64,000 nucleotides of DNA from Hyphomonadaceae bacterium. GTDB taxonomy: Bacteria; Pseudomonadota; Alphaproteobacteria; Caulobacterales; Aquidulcibacteraceae. The notes under the pieces are model-generated. The model worked only from the letters and a program-made list of their open reading frames with translations. It did not search any database and was not told the origin of the DNA. The stretch spans positions 248,001 through 312,000 of the forward strand of contig WRPI01000001.1 of assembly GCA_009773395.1 (NCBI GenBank), read 5' to 3'. The position numbers were made by a program, and so were the translations under genes. Positions 8,302 through 17,509 of the stretch are shown here, in pieces. How positions within the stretch are numbered: the first letter of the stretch is position 1; each line of letters begins with the position of its first letter.

Positions 8302-9148
8302 TTGAAGTTAAGCAATATCTACCGCCACGCGGGCCAGTGCACATTCCGCCCGACCCACAAGAACAGCCACTATTCGCTCTTCGCGTCTTTGCTTTTGCTT
8401 TCTTCACTGTCGCTTGCTTTACAGATTTGGCATTAGAACTTTTGAAGTTTTGCGGCGTTTGTGAGTATGTCTTGTTTGCCAGAGTATTTTCAGCTTTTGC
8501 GATATTTGGCGAAACGTGATCAGATAAATGCTGCGACAACACCCAAAAAGTCAGCCCATTTTGAATTACCTTAGACCAATCAACACCTTTCTCTATAATT
8601 TCAACTGGTTCGCTGTAGTCAAAGACTTTTGCTGGAGCACTGCTGGCGCTGGGTTCAGAAAAAGTCCGGGCTTTATCTATTAGGAAATATTGTGTTTTGG
8701 TGGGTGGCTGCGAAATTTCCGCTTTAGCCACTGTATCTATGGCCTTACTTGCACTGTCGGCACTTGCATTTGCACCGGTGGTTTCGACAATAGCGTTTCC
8801 TTGGGTTGAGCCCACAATATTCACCGCTTTATCTGTAGGTGCACTTTCATCAGGAATGCATTGCCCCACTAAACCTAGGAAAAATATGACGCCTAATATT
8901 GGGAGACAACCAATTCCTTTCTTTTGATTAACTGGCGGGGTGTCAATCATTTCGAGCCCTTCAAGATCGGGTTCATATGTGCTGTGCGATATGCCAGTGC
9001 CTGGGATTCCAATTGTAGTTGTTTTTCCCCTTTTGCTTAGGTTCAAGGTTGCGCCACGGCCACCAAAAGAAGTGCTAATGCCATTTTTGCCAATATTTAG
9101 GCGCACGCCTGGAAGTATTTTGAACGATTTTCTAAAGCGCCAGACCAA
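8276..9148 (-). CDS. DUF4236 / SH3-like domain membrane protein
   Basis: A 290-residue protein. DUF4236 is at the N-terminus (FRKSFKILPGVRLNIGKNGISTSFGG). A single hydrophobic segment is near 82-98 (GCLPILGVIFFLGLVGQC). A low-complexity linker is followed by an SH3-like region around 155-215. The tail is basic and cysteine-containing and ends CTGPRGGRYC. The start is TTG with AGGA eight bases upstream, matching the family N-terminus. Function is unknown. The SH3-like part would lie on the far side of the membrane from the N-terminus. It overlaps the channel gene. Confidence 0.75.
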   Translation of the reverse strand: MVWRFRKSFKILPGVRLNIGKNGISTSFGGRGATLNLSKRGKTTTIGIPGTGISHSTYEPDLEGLEMIDTPPVNQKKGIGCLPILGVIFFLGLVGQCIPDESAPTDKAVNIVGSTQGNAIVETTGANASADSASKAIDTVAKAEISQPPTKTQYFLIDKARTFSEPSASSAPAKVFDYSEPVEIIEKGVDWSKVIQNGLTFWVLSQHLSDHVSPNIAKAENTLANKTYSQTPQNFKSSNAKSVKQATVKKAKAKTRRANSGCSCGSGGMCTGPRGGRYCLTSNGNKNYGR

Positions 9149-9201
9149 AGTAATAATCCTAATTGAAACGCGATGTAGTAGTAGTCCTTTTCAGCAATCT
9201 T

Positions 9202-9408
9202 TCAAGCGTGTCGATTAATCGCCGCAGCTACGTCGCCTTCTTCAAGATATGGGAAGTCATTTAAGATTTCTTCGTGCGTGATACCGCCCCCAACCATTTC
9301 AACAATATCAGTCACACGCATTCTTGTTCCTGCAATACAAGGTCTCCCGCCACAAATATTCGCATCGGAGTTAATACGCGATAAGAACTTATCTAGTTTC
9401 ATTGGCAA
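9202..9408 (-). CDS. DUF433 family small protein (antitoxin-like)
   Basis: A 68-residue protein matching DUF433 (ANICGGRPCIAGTRMRVTDIVEMVGGGITHEEILNDFPYLEEGDVAAAI), a winged-helix-like domain often found as the antitoxin beside a DUF5615 PIN-like toxin. AAGGA lies 7 bases before a TTG at 9408 and 13 before an ATG at 9402; I keep the TTG because of the spacing. No DUF5615 gene is adjacent: the 53 bases to the DUF4236 gene and the 58 bases to fabB are too short to encode one. Confidence 0.82.
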   Translation of the reverse strand: MPMKLDKFLSRINSDANICGGRPCIAGTRMRVTDIVEMVGGGITHEEILNDFPYLEEGDVAAAINRHA

Positions 9409-9466
9409 ATAGTCTTCCTTTAGTGCTGATTGCTCCTAATTCTCAAATTTTGCGTTTTTACCAATA

Positions 9467-10681
9467 TCATACCTTCGCGAACATCAAGCTCGCATTAGTT
9501 CCGCCAAAGCCAAAACTGTTTGACAATGCGGTTTCGAATGAGCCGTCTTTGCGCGCCAAAAGCACTGGCAAATCGGCAAATGCGGGGTCGAGGTTTTCAA
9601 TATGCGCGCTTTCACACATGAAGTTATTGTGCATCATCAAAAGCGTATAAATGGCTTCTTGCACGCCTGCTGCCCCTAATGAATGGCCGGTAAGCGATTT
9701 GGTTGACGAGAAATGTGGAATATTTGCGCCAAAAGTATCGCGCAAAGCACCAGTTTCTTTTTCATCGCCAACTGGTGTTGATGTGCCATGTGGGTTAAGA
9801 TAATCAACTTTGCGGCCACCCGCCATTTCAATTGCTTGGCGCATACAACGCACTGCGCCTTCACCCGATGGCGCGACCATGTCATAACCATCGGATGTTG
9901 CGCCATAGCCAACCAGTTCGGCATAAATTTTCGCGCCCCTTGCCTTGGCGCGGTCATATTCTTCGAGCACCAACATGCCAGCACCACCAGCGATAACAAA
10001 ACCATCGCGGTCCCTATCATAAGCACGCGAAGCCACAGCAGGGGTTTCATTAAAATTGGACGACATTGCGCCCATTGCGTCAAACATATTGGACATTGCC
10101 CAATCAAGTTCTTCACAGCCACCCGCAAACATTACATCTTGCTTGCCCCAAGCGATGCTTTCAAAGGCATTTCCAATACAATGCGCCGAAGTCGCACAGG
10201 CGGACGAAATTGAATAATTCACGCCTTTAATTTTGAACCATGTCGCCAAAGCCGCCGAAATGCCCGAACTCATGGCTTTGGGAACTGCAAATGGCCCAAT
10301 ACGCTTTGGTGATTTATTTTCGCGCGTTAAGTCTGCCGCCGACACAATAGTTCGTGCTGATGGGCCGCCAGAGCCCGCAATAATACCGGTGCGTTCATTG
10401 GAAATATCCGTTTCTTCAAGACCCGCGTCAGCAATTGCTTGCTCCATCGCAATATGGCCCCAGCCCATGCCTTCGCACAAAAAGCGTGCCGCGCGGCGAT
10501 CGACCAATTCTTGCCAATTTAACTGTGGTCTGGCTTGAACTTGGCATTTGAAGCCATATTCAACAAATTCTGGAGCGGTAGCGATACCGCTTTTGGCATC
10601 AAATAGACTTTGATTCACTTGGGTTTGGTCATTGCCAATCGATGAAACAATGCCAAGGCCAGTTACAACTACTCTGCGCAT
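9467..10681 (-). CDS. fabB: Beta-ketoacyl-ACP synthase I
   Basis: A 404-residue condensing enzyme of type II fatty acid synthesis that elongates unsaturated intermediates. The nucleophile is Cys162 in SISSACATSAH. The catalytic histidines are in NPHGTSTPVGD and STKSLTGHSLGAAG. Length and numbering match E. coli FabB. It is 8 bases downstream of fabA, the usual fabA-fabB operon. A GGGGATAG element precedes the ATG. Confidence 0.95.
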   Translation of the reverse strand: MRRVVVTGLGIVSSIGNDQTQVNQSLFDAKSGIATAPEFVEYGFKCQVQARPQLNWQELVDRRAARFLCEGMGWGHIAMEQAIADAGLEETDISNERTGIIAGSGGPSARTIVSAADLTRENKSPKRIGPFAVPKAMSSGISAALATWFKIKGVNYSISSACATSAHCIGNAFESIAWGKQDVMFAGGCEELDWAMSNMFDAMGAMSSNFNETPAVASRAYDRDRDGFVIAGGAGMLVLEEYDRAKARGAKIYAELVGYGATSDGYDMVAPSGEGAVRCMRQAIEMAGGRKVDYLNPHGTSTPVGDEKETGALRDTFGANIPHFSSTKSLTGHSLGAAGVQEAIYTLLMMHNNFMCESAHIENLDPAFADLPVLLARKDGSFETALSNSFGFGGTNASLMFAKV

Positions 10682-10689
10682 TCTATCCC

Positions 10690-11217
10690 CTATCCCAATT
10701 GTGCTTTGAGGCTTTCGGCATCAAAAAGGCCAACCCGTAAATCTTTGGCAGTATAAATCAATTTATCATCGGCATACATTTGGCCATCACCAACACCCAA
10801 AATAAGTTTTGAACGAAAAACCCGTTTAATATCGATTTCATAACGCACTAATTTGACATTGGGCATTACTTGGCCCGTAAATTTTACTTCGCCACAGCCC
10901 AAAGCACGGCCACGGCCAGGTGAGCCTGACCAGCCAAGAAAAAAGCCAACAATTTGCCACATTGCATCTAGCCCCAAACAACCTGGCATTACAGGATCAC
11001 CCTTAAAGTGACAGGCAAAAAACCAAAGATTTGGGTTAATATCTAATTCGGCAATAATTTTGCCTTTACCATTAGCCCCGCCGTCTTCGCTGATATGAGT
11101 GATTCTATCCATCATCAACATATTGGGAAGCGGCAAACGTGCATTGCCCTCGCCAAATAAATCGCCTTCGCCACAGGCGATTAATTCTTCATAACTATAA
11201 GAGCTTGGCCGCACCAT
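10690..11217 (-). CDS. fabA: 3-hydroxydecanoyl-ACP dehydratase/isomerase
   Basis: A 175-residue dehydratase-isomerase that introduces the cis double bond at C10. The active-site His70 is in [15 protein letters not shown] and Asp84 in LGLDAMWQ, the same numbers as in E. coli FabA. TTGGAG is well placed before the ATG. First gene of the fabA-fabB pair. The 5' region contains copy 2 of the composite repeat about 225 bases upstream, leaving space for a promoter between. Confidence 0.95.
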   Translation of the reverse strand: MVRPSSYSYEELIACGEGDLFGEGNARLPLPNMLMMDRITHISEDGGANGKGKIIAELDINPNLWFFACHFKGDPVMPGCLGLDAMWQIVGFFLGWSGSPGRGRALGCGEVKFTGQVMPNVKLVRYEIDIKRVFRSKLILGVGDGQMYADDKLIYTAKDLRVGLFDAESLKAQLG

Positions 11218-11396
11218 TTTTTCTCCAATTTACAATTTTGATTTTGTAATTAGCACCGAAATTGCGGTGAAGCCAAGTTCTTTTACTTATGGAACTTGTT
11301 CAAATTTAACGCAGCAGATGTCCGAACGGAATAGCTTATTTTGGTTTGTTTTTATATTTTAGAAGTTGGAACTTCAATTTCGAGTAAATTGCGTCA

Positions 11397-11640
11397 CTAA
11401 TGATACGCATTAGCACTTGCATTTATGTTGCTTGGAGGAGTTTGCTTTGGAATGGTCTTAAGGGCACGTTTGCCTTAAGCCCATTCAGTTATTGTACTTT
11501 CGCGCCCTAGGTTTTTGTCAAATCCCGAAGCCGCTTCGCGGTCGCGCTTTGCGCGAGGACTTGACAAAAACCTAGGGCGCACAACACACTTGATGAATGG
11601 TTTTGGGGAACGCGTTCCGCCATAAACCATTCCTAAGCCA
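11397..11640 (+). repeat. Composite three-hairpin repeat, copy 2
   Basis: Core 11444-11640: hairpin A 11450-11486, central hairpin B 11502-11580 and hairpin C 11595-11632, in the same order as copy 1. The inner segment of B is inverted relative to copy 1. A palindrome CTAATG-ATA-CGCATTAG lies at 11397-11413, 31 bases left of the core, as in copy 4. The element lies just 3' of the SH3 protein gene and upstream of fabA. The rest of the 497-base gap 11218-11714 has no gene that I can see. Confidence 0.9.
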
Positions 11641-11714
11641 CTTAATCTCTCCTTCTAAAACGAAAATTTTGAATTTCAATTAAAGATGATTAATTCCAGG
11701 TACCTTACGACGCT

Positions 11715-12263
11715 CTAATATCCCCAGAGCTGCGATACTGGAACCCAACCGACGAAGCGGCCGGTTCGAATTCTGCGCCACGCGGGGCGGCTGTCGATAA
11801 TTTCGCCAATCACGCCATTGGCAATGCGGGCTTCTACCCTTGCGCTCTCGCTTGGCTCGCGCATCAAAAATACTGAAACATTTGAGCGCGCCCGAACCAA
11901 GACCGTTCGCCTTGCTTCCAAATTGAGTTTATGAACCCAAACCCGCCCGCCATCAGGGTCCTCAATACGCCGCCAGTTTTCGGTTTCGGCAATGACTTTT
12001 ACTGGCAATCCGCGACTATGATAAACCCATATCGTTGGATATGAAGTTTCTGGTCCCGTGCGGCCATTAACTGTATTATAGCGTAATGAAACAAAGCGCG
12101 GGACAGGAAGTTTTGACGGCGTTTCGCCATGTGCGCGGTCGAAAGTTCTGCGAACGGATTTTTGCTCAGTTTTTGGTGGCGATTGTCCATAGCTTGGCGC
12201 ATTTGGCAAACTTATTGCGCCAATCAAGATTAACGATAATATTCCAAAAGCGCGTGTTGTCAC
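11715..12263 (-). CDS. Secreted SH3 domain protein
   Basis: The frame is open to 12332, but a GTG at 12263 preceded by AAAGAGAA gives a 182-residue protein beginning with a clean signal peptide (VTTRAFGILSLILIGAISLP). The mature part has two bacterial SH3-like repeats: residues about 60-125 (SLRYNTVNGRTGPETSYPTI.. NWRRIEDPDG) and about 125-182 (ARSNVSVFLMREPSE.. RPAWRRIRTGRFVGWV). Such proteins sit in the periplasm and probably bind cell wall. This type (SH3_3/DUF1058) is common in alphaproteobacteria beside 2-hydroxyacid dehydrogenase genes. It is divergent from the next gene. Confidence 0.82.
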   Translation of the reverse strand: MTTRAFGILSLILIGAISLPNAPSYGQSPPKTEQKSVRRTFDRAHGETPSKLPVPRFVSLRYNTVNGRTGPETSYPTIWVYHSRGLPVKVIAETENWRRIEDPDGGRVWVHKLNLEARRTVLVRARSNVSVFLMREPSESARVEARIANGVIGEIIDSRPAWRRIRTGRFVGWVPVSQLWGY

Positions 12264-12411
12264 AAAATTCTCTTTGTCAAATTTACCTGTTTCATAAGCT
12301 CTAAAGCAGATTGATAAAACCGTAGTTAACAAGATATGTCGCGGTTGTTGGACATTTTATGAAACCTTGATAGTGTCAAATTTGATTTCATTCATCAGAA
12401 TTGAGAATATG

Positions 12412-13398
12412 ATGCCCCAAATAAAGCCCAAAGTTATCGTAACACGCCGCTTGCCTGAGCCTGTCGAAACCCGCATGAGTGAGCTTTTCACGGTCACTTT
12501 GGCGCCAACAGATATCCCAATGACATTTGATGGGTTGGCCGAAGCAGTGACAAATTGTGACGTTTTGGTGCCGACAGTTACTGATAAAATCGACAAAAGA
12601 TTATTGTCACACGCGGGCGAAAATTTGAAATTAATCGCACAATTTGGTGCGGGAATTGATAATATTGACGTTGAATATGCCAATTCGCGCGGCATAATTG
12701 TTACTAATACACCCGGTGTTTTGGCCGAAGATACTGCCGATGTTGCGATGGCACTTATTCTTGCAACCACGCGGCGCTTAATTGAAGGCGCAAAAATTAT
12801 TGAAAATGACGAGTTTAATGGTTGGTCGCCCACTTGGATGATGGGTTCAAGGGTCGGCGGCAAAAGGCTTGGCATCGTCGGCATGGGTCGCATTGGGCAA
12901 GCAGTGGCGCGGCGTGCCAGAGCATTTGGAATGCAAATCCACTATCACAACCGCAAAAAAACCTCGCCACAAATTGAAGCCGAATTGGAGGCCACTTATT
13001 GGGAAAGCCTCGACCAAATGCTATCGCGCATGGATATTATCTCGCTTAATTGCCCGCACACACCGGCCACTTATCATTTATTGTCAGCAAGGCGTTTGCA
13101 ATTAATGAAGCCGAGCGCATATTTGATTAATACGTCACGTGGTGAAGTGGTTGACGAACAGGCTTTGGCAAAAATGCTTGAAAAAGGGCAATTGGCGGGC
13201 GCGGGCCTCGATGTTTATGAACATGAGCCAGCGATTAATCCAAAACTGAAGAAACTAAGCAATGTAGTTTTGCTCCCGCATATGGGGTCTTCGACTTTTG
13301 AAGGCCGCTCGCAAATGGGCGACAAAGTTATTATCAATATCAAAACATTCGTTGACGGCCACACCCCACCAGATATTATTTTACCTGATATGCTATGA
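12412..13398 (+). CDS. D-2-hydroxyacid dehydrogenase (glyoxylate/hydroxypyruvate reductase type)
   Basis: A 328-residue NAD(P)-dependent dehydrogenase. The cofactor site is LGIVGMGRIGQAVARRARAFGM. The catalytic residues are in INTSRGEVVDEQAL (Arg), AGLDVYEHEP (Glu) and LLPHMGS (His). It reduces glyoxylate or hydroxypyruvate in related proteins; the exact substrate is not certain. The frame extends to a TTG at 12367, but the ATGs at 12409/12412 follow TTGAGAAT, and the family begins near MPQIKPKVIVTRR. It is divergent from the SH3 gene. Confidence 0.9.
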   Translation: MPQIKPKVIVTRRLPEPVETRMSELFTVTLAPTDIPMTFDGLAEAVTNCDVLVPTVTDKIDKRLLSHAGENLKLIAQFGAGIDNIDVEYANSRGIIVTNTPGVLAEDTADVAMALILATTRRLIEGAKIIENDEFNGWSPTWMMGSRVGGKRLGIVGMGRIGQAVARRARAFGMQIHYHNRKKTSPQIEAELEATYWESLDQMLSRMDIISLNCPHTPATYHLLSARRLQLMKPSAYLINTSRGEVVDEQALAKMLEKGQLAGAGLDVYEHEPAINPKLKKLSNVVLLPHMGSSTFEGRSQMGDKVIINIKTFVDGHTPPDIILPDML

Positions 13399-13489
13399 GA
13401 TTGCTTTGCAGCGTTTGATGTTCAAAGAGAATCTAATTTGCCGAAGTTTTTGCTCCCGCGAAATTGTTAGAGGAATGAGAGATTAAGTA

Positions 13490-13720
13490 GCTTTGGAATG
13501 GTTTATGGAAAACCCTGCTTTTCCAAAACCATTCATCGAGTGTGTTATGCGCCCTAGGTTTTTGTCAAGACCGCGCTTTGCGCCCGAAGGCAAGGGTCTT
13601 GACAAAAACCTAGGGCGCGAAAGAGAATAAATGGATGGGCTTAAGGCAAACCTGCCCTTGAGACCATTCCAAAGCAAATTCTTCTTGGCGATGAAGACTG
13701 GTTGCTATTGACTCGCATTA
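13490..13720 (-). repeat. Composite three-hairpin repeat, copy 3 (reverse orientation)
   Basis: Core 13490-13675, inverted relative to copies 1 and 2. Hairpin C is 13496-13534, central hairpin B is 13549-13618 (shorter than in the other full copies) and hairpin A is 13633-13669. The ends are GCTTTGGAATGG and CCATTCCAAAGC. A CGCATTAG half-palindrome follows at 13713-13720. It fills the gap between the convergent dehydrogenase and FlaEY-like genes. The remaining parts of 13399-13778 show no gene. Confidence 0.9.
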
Positions 13721-13778
13721 GCACTGTAATTAGTTCAAAGCGCACATACAAAAGCCTAAGAAACAAACAGCAACTGCT

Positions 13779-16409
13779 CTAGCCACCGAGCTTATACAAA
13801 GCGTCCTGCATTGCGGCGGTCTGTCTATTATAGGCCGAAATTGCTGCGCTATTCGCTTTGCTCGGATTGCTCCCCTGCGCGGTAAGGCGACGTAGTTCAA
13901 CTTGGGTCGGGTCTTGTGAAACTGCACGATAGCCCAAACGAATGCGGCGCAAAACGCCGTCGAGAGCGTCCGCTGATGACTTGGCTTTCACTTTGTCTGA
14001 CAAATCAACTGAAGTTGGCAATTCCAGGGCAACAACTGCTGGTGCTTTGCTTTTATTTGCGCCAGTGGCATTTGCGATTGCCGTTCCCGCGTCCAAGCCC
14101 AGTTCTTTTAATGCATTGGCAACGCCTTCGCCAGCGCTTATTTCAACTTTGGTTCCCGCTTTGGGTGTCATCGTCAAATATTTTGCGCCATCGCGTGATA
14201 GCAAAGCAGTGCTTGCATATGTCGAAGTGAAGCGATTCATTTTTGTGACAAGGCTTTGCATTGTTTCATCTTGCGCAATCGATATTTTGCGCTTTGCGCC
14301 GCCATTTGATGAAATATAAAAGAAATCACCGACCCGAAGACCAGTTAAATCTGTCAATGAAGTCGCATTATCGAACGATAATTCGCCCTGCGGTAAGCCT
14401 ACAGCTTGCAATGATGTTGCTTGTGCTGACGCCGAAGTAATTGCGACATTGCCCGAAATTTCGCCCAACACATTAGCCGAATAAGTCGATGCACCGCTAA
14501 TAGTATCATAACCTTTTAGCAGAGTTTGAAAAGCGTTAGGATTGGCGGCAGTTTCAATTTTGGGGCCTTCAAGCGCGATATTTGCGCTATTGCCTTCAAC
14601 ACTCAAAGCGCGAATGGCATTACCTGCCAAATCTTGCGCAAAAACTTGGGCTCCGCTACTTAGAACAAATCCGCGCAATTGATCGGCAATTGATGAGCTA
14701 GCATTCGTGGCGGCAATCACTGCATTGCCATTAACATCAAGCGAAAATGCGCTTATTCGCCCGAGGCCATTATTGCTCGCGAGAAAGTCAGCGGCATTAA
14801 AATTGCCGGTTGCAACATCGAGGTTACTTATGTGTCCGCCCGATGTTTCATTCCAAGCAACATAAGCATTATTGCCATTAATTTTGATGGAAACCGCCGT
14901 ATCATCGCCTGTTGTGCCGATTGATTTGGAATAATTAAGAACGCCGCTTACATCAAATGATTGCACATAAGTGTCGGTTCCGCCGATTTCGCTTGAACCC
15001 GAAATCGAAGCTGTGGTCTGCCCCAAAACTAATAAATTGCCAGAGGCATCAAACGCCAAATCAACGGCTTTATCAGTTCCTGCCGCGCCTTTTTGGTGAA
15101 ACCACAGATCATGGCCATCGGCATCAAATGTTGCAACGAAACTGTCAACGCCTTCGCCACTTGCATTGGTGGAATTTTCAATTTTCCCGTCAACTGACCC
15201 CGCAACTGCGACCGTGCCGTCAATATCAACCGCTAGCGAAAACCCGTTTGCTGCTGCAGCCGAACCAAGTGCACGTGACCAAATAATACGGCCAGTTGAA
15301 TCTTGCTTTTGCAACACCACATCGCTTTTGTCTTTTGGTGTCGAAGTTCCAATTTGCCCGCTGCTGTCGGCAATGAAATATACATTGCCATCAACATCGC
15401 GCGTCATGGCACGAATTGACGCCCCGCCATTTGCCGCACTGAAATTACTGATTGCGCCTTGTTCCACTGCGTTCGCCGACGATACGTCAATGCGGGATAT
15501 TACGCTTTGCGAAACGCCATTCACTGTTTTAGCGCCAGCAACATAAATTGCGGTGTCTGTGGTTTCACCCACAACTGGTATAAAGCTCAAAGTCTCGCTG
15601 GTGCCAATCGATATTTTGAATTTTTGTTGAAGGGTAGCGGGACCGCCCTTTATTGTTGACGGTTTGCTGACTTCCTCACGCGAGAACCTTGCTTCGACGC
15701 CTGCTGCCGATAGTTTGGTGTTGATATAAGTGGCAACATTTCCGACGGTTCGAGTAGTCGCACCCATTTCGGTCAAATCGACATTTATTATTGTATCACC
15801 GGCCGCAGTTGTAACTTTAATGTCAAACTTAATTGCACCAGCAAATTGTTCTGGAATTGTATTTTCATCGCCATTTGCCAATGCTTGCGTTGAAAAACTG
15901 CTCGGCTTGGTTTGTCCGAAACTGCCTGTGGTTAGCGAAGTAAATTTGCGCCCAGTCAAAAGCGTTGCGCCTTCTAAGCCCGCAGATTTGGCTTGGGATT
16001 CGATTTCTTTGAGCCCGCGCTCAATCCGCGCTTGGAATTTGGCGCGTTCGCTATCGGACATGGTTCGCGTAGTTGCAACATCTGCAAGCGCTTTGAGTTT
16101 TTCCACGGCATTATGCAGCAAAAACAGCTCTTTATCATTTTTTGCGGCAATGCCCGAGCCAGCACCACGCCCCAAGCCGCCAGCAAAAAGCGAAGTTGCA
16201 GCAAGAGCAGATGACGCCAATTTATCAGTTGTAGATTTTGGCGCGCTTGCGTCCCAAGGCGCCATTCTTGCAACAGTTTTTGGGGCCGTCTGGCCGCCGA
16301 AACCCGATTTCGCAGCATAAACGCCAGATAAATCAATCGGGTATATTCCGCTAGAACTAGATCCAGCAGAGGATTGAAATAATCCAAGAGACGCAGCCGA
16401 AATCGCCAC
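13779..16409 (-). CDS. Large FlaEY-like protein with SBBP-type repeats
   Basis: About 876 residues. A helical N-terminal part (KLKALADVATTRTMSDSER..) includes stretches reminiscent of flagellin helices. The middle is made of repeated strands such as DGNVYFIADSSGQI, DGTVAVAGSVDGKIE and SGNLLVLGQTTASI, typical of SBBP beta-propeller repeats. The C-terminus is helical (YNRQTAAMQDALYKLGG). It resembles Caulobacter FlaEY, linked genetically to flagellin and filament control; the match is from memory and uncertain. The frame is open to a TTG at 16421, but the GTG at 16409 follows TTTGGGG at good spacing. No signal peptide is evident. Confidence 0.55.
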   Translation of the reverse strand: MAISAASLGLFQSSAGSSSSGIYPIDLSGVYAAKSGFGGQTAPKTVARMAPWDASAPKSTTDKLASSALAATSLFAGGLGRGAGSGIAAKNDKELFLLHNAVEKLKALADVATTRTMSDSERAKFQARIERGLKEIESQAKSAGLEGATLLTGRKFTSLTTGSFGQTKPSSFSTQALANGDENTIPEQFAGAIKFDIKVTTAAGDTIINVDLTEMGATTRTVGNVATYINTKLSAAGVEARFSREEVSKPSTIKGGPATLQQKFKISIGTSETLSFIPVVGETTDTAIYVAGAKTVNGVSQSVISRIDVSSANAVEQGAISNFSAANGGASIRAMTRDVDGNVYFIADSSGQIGTSTPKDKSDVVLQKQDSTGRIIWSRALGSAAAANGFSLAVDIDGTVAVAGSVDGKIENSTNASGEGVDSFVATFDADGHDLWFHQKGAAGTDKAVDLAFDASGNLLVLGQTTASISGSSEIGGTDTYVQSFDVSGVLNYSKSIGTTGDDTAVSIKINGNNAYVAWNETSGGHISNLDVATGNFNAADFLASNNGLGRISAFSLDVNGNAVIAATNASSSIADQLRGFVLSSGAQVFAQDLAGNAIRALSVEGNSANIALEGPKIETAANPNAFQTLLKGYDTISGASTYSANVLGEISGNVAITSASAQATSLQAVGLPQGELSFDNATSLTDLTGLRVGDFFYISSNGGAKRKISIAQDETMQSLVTKMNRFTSTYASTALLSRDGAKYLTMTPKAGTKVEISAGEGVANALKELGLDAGTAIANATGANKSKAPAVVALELPTSVDLSDKVKAKSSADALDGVLRRIRLGYRAVSQDPTQVELRRLTAQGSNPSKANSAAISAYNRQTAAMQDALYKLGG

Positions 16410-16458
16410 AACATACCCCAAATAATAATATTATTGCGGGCATCATAACATTCTATGG

Positions 16459-16473
16459 TTTATTGATGTTTAA
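16459..16473 (-). promoter_or_regulatory. CtrA-like box (TTAA-N7-TAAA) upstream of FlaEY-like gene
   Basis: On the minus strand the sequence reads TTAAACATCAATAAA, one base away from the CtrA consensus TTAA-N7-TTAA. It lies about 50 bases upstream of the start of the FlaEY-like gene. CtrA controls flagellar genes in Caulobacterales. A one-mismatch site in AT-rich DNA is weak evidence. Confidence 0.25.
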
Positions 16474-16496
16474 GGATTCAAGAAAAAAGACACTTG

Positions 16497-17507
16497 TTAC
16501 TTGCCTTGCATATATTCGGCGACAGCATCACGAATTTCACGCAACAGACCCATTCCGTGAAATACTAGGCCAGTGTAAAGTTGTATTGCTGTCGCGCCTG
16601 CTTCGAGTTTGATAACTGCGTCATCGCCGGACGAAATCCCACCAACGCCAATTAAAGGCATTTTATCGCCCAAAGTGGATTTGAAATCGCGCAGTTTTTG
16701 CGTGGATAAGTCAAATAATGGCTTACCCGAAAGCCCACCTTGCCGTTTGCGGTGCGGGCTTTTCAAATGCGGTGGACGTGAAATAGTGGTGTTCGAAATT
16801 ATTAAAGCATCGATTTTGGTTGCCAATGCGATTTTGGCAATATCCGAAACTTCGGCATCAATAATATCGGGTGCGACTTTTAGAAAAATCGGCCTTTTGC
16901 CATGAATATTTGTAAGCTTTGCCCGTGCCATATTGATGCGGCCCAATAATTCTTCCAAAGCGGCGGCGGCCTGCAAGTCTCTTAAGCCTTTGGTATTGGG
17001 CGATGAAATATTGATGGTAATATAGGACGAATATTCCCAAACATGGTGCAAGCCAAAAACATAATCTGCGATTTTGTCGGTTGAATCTTTATTGGCACCC
17101 AAATTTGCGCCAATAATTCCTGGTGAATTTGCACGAGACTTCAATTTTCGCGCGAAGTTTTCAATGCCATGATTATTAAAACCCAGCGCGTTTATTATAG
17201 CTTCGTCTTGGTTCAGCCGAAAAATGCGCGGTTTTGGATTGCCCTGCTGCGGCCTTGGCGTGACAGTGCCGCATTCAACAAAGCCAAATCCGCATTTCAA
17301 CATTGCATCGGGAACCAGCGCATTCTTGTCAAAACCTGCGGCCAAACCGATGGGGTTTGGCAAAATGAGCCCGGCGAGCTCAACTTCCATTTTGCGGCTA
17401 GCTTGCGCCCTTGGCGCCAAACCAATTTGTATCGCCCGCAAAGTGGCATGATGCGCTAATTCTGGCGGTAATAATCTAAGTGCATTTTGGGCAATATCGT
17501 ATATCAA
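16497..17507 (-). CDS. pyrD: Dihydroorotate dehydrogenase (quinone)
   Basis: A 336-residue class 2, membrane-associated FMN enzyme that oxidises dihydroorotate to orotate with quinone. It has the amphipathic N-terminal segment of class 2 (YDIAQNALRLLPPELAHHATLRA), LPNPIGLAAGFDKNA, INISSPNTKGLR with the active-site region, and the FMN-binding VGGISSG. It is the last gene of a five-gene minus-strand run starting with lysK, 2 bases after the DUF952 gene. Confidence 0.95.
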   Translation of the reverse strand: MIYDIAQNALRLLPPELAHHATLRAIQIGLAPRAQASRKMEVELAGLILPNPIGLAAGFDKNALVPDAMLKCGFGFVECGTVTPRPQQGNPKPRIFRLNQDEAIINALGFNNHGIENFARKLKSRANSPGIIGANLGANKDSTDKIADYVFGLHHVWEYSSYITINISSPNTKGLRDLQAAAALEELLGRINMARAKLTNIHGKRPIFLKVAPDIIDAEVSDIAKIALATKIDALIISNTTISRPPHLKSPHRKRQGGLSGKPLFDLSTQKLRDFKSTLGDKMPLIGVGGISSGDDAVIKLEAGATAIQLYTGLVFHGMGLLREIRDAVAEYMQGK

Positions 17508-17509
17508 TT

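Noticed and set aside
13483-13677. 64-codon open frame inside composite repeat copy 3
   Set aside because: It lies entirely within the repeat hairpins and is not conserved as a frame in the other copies.
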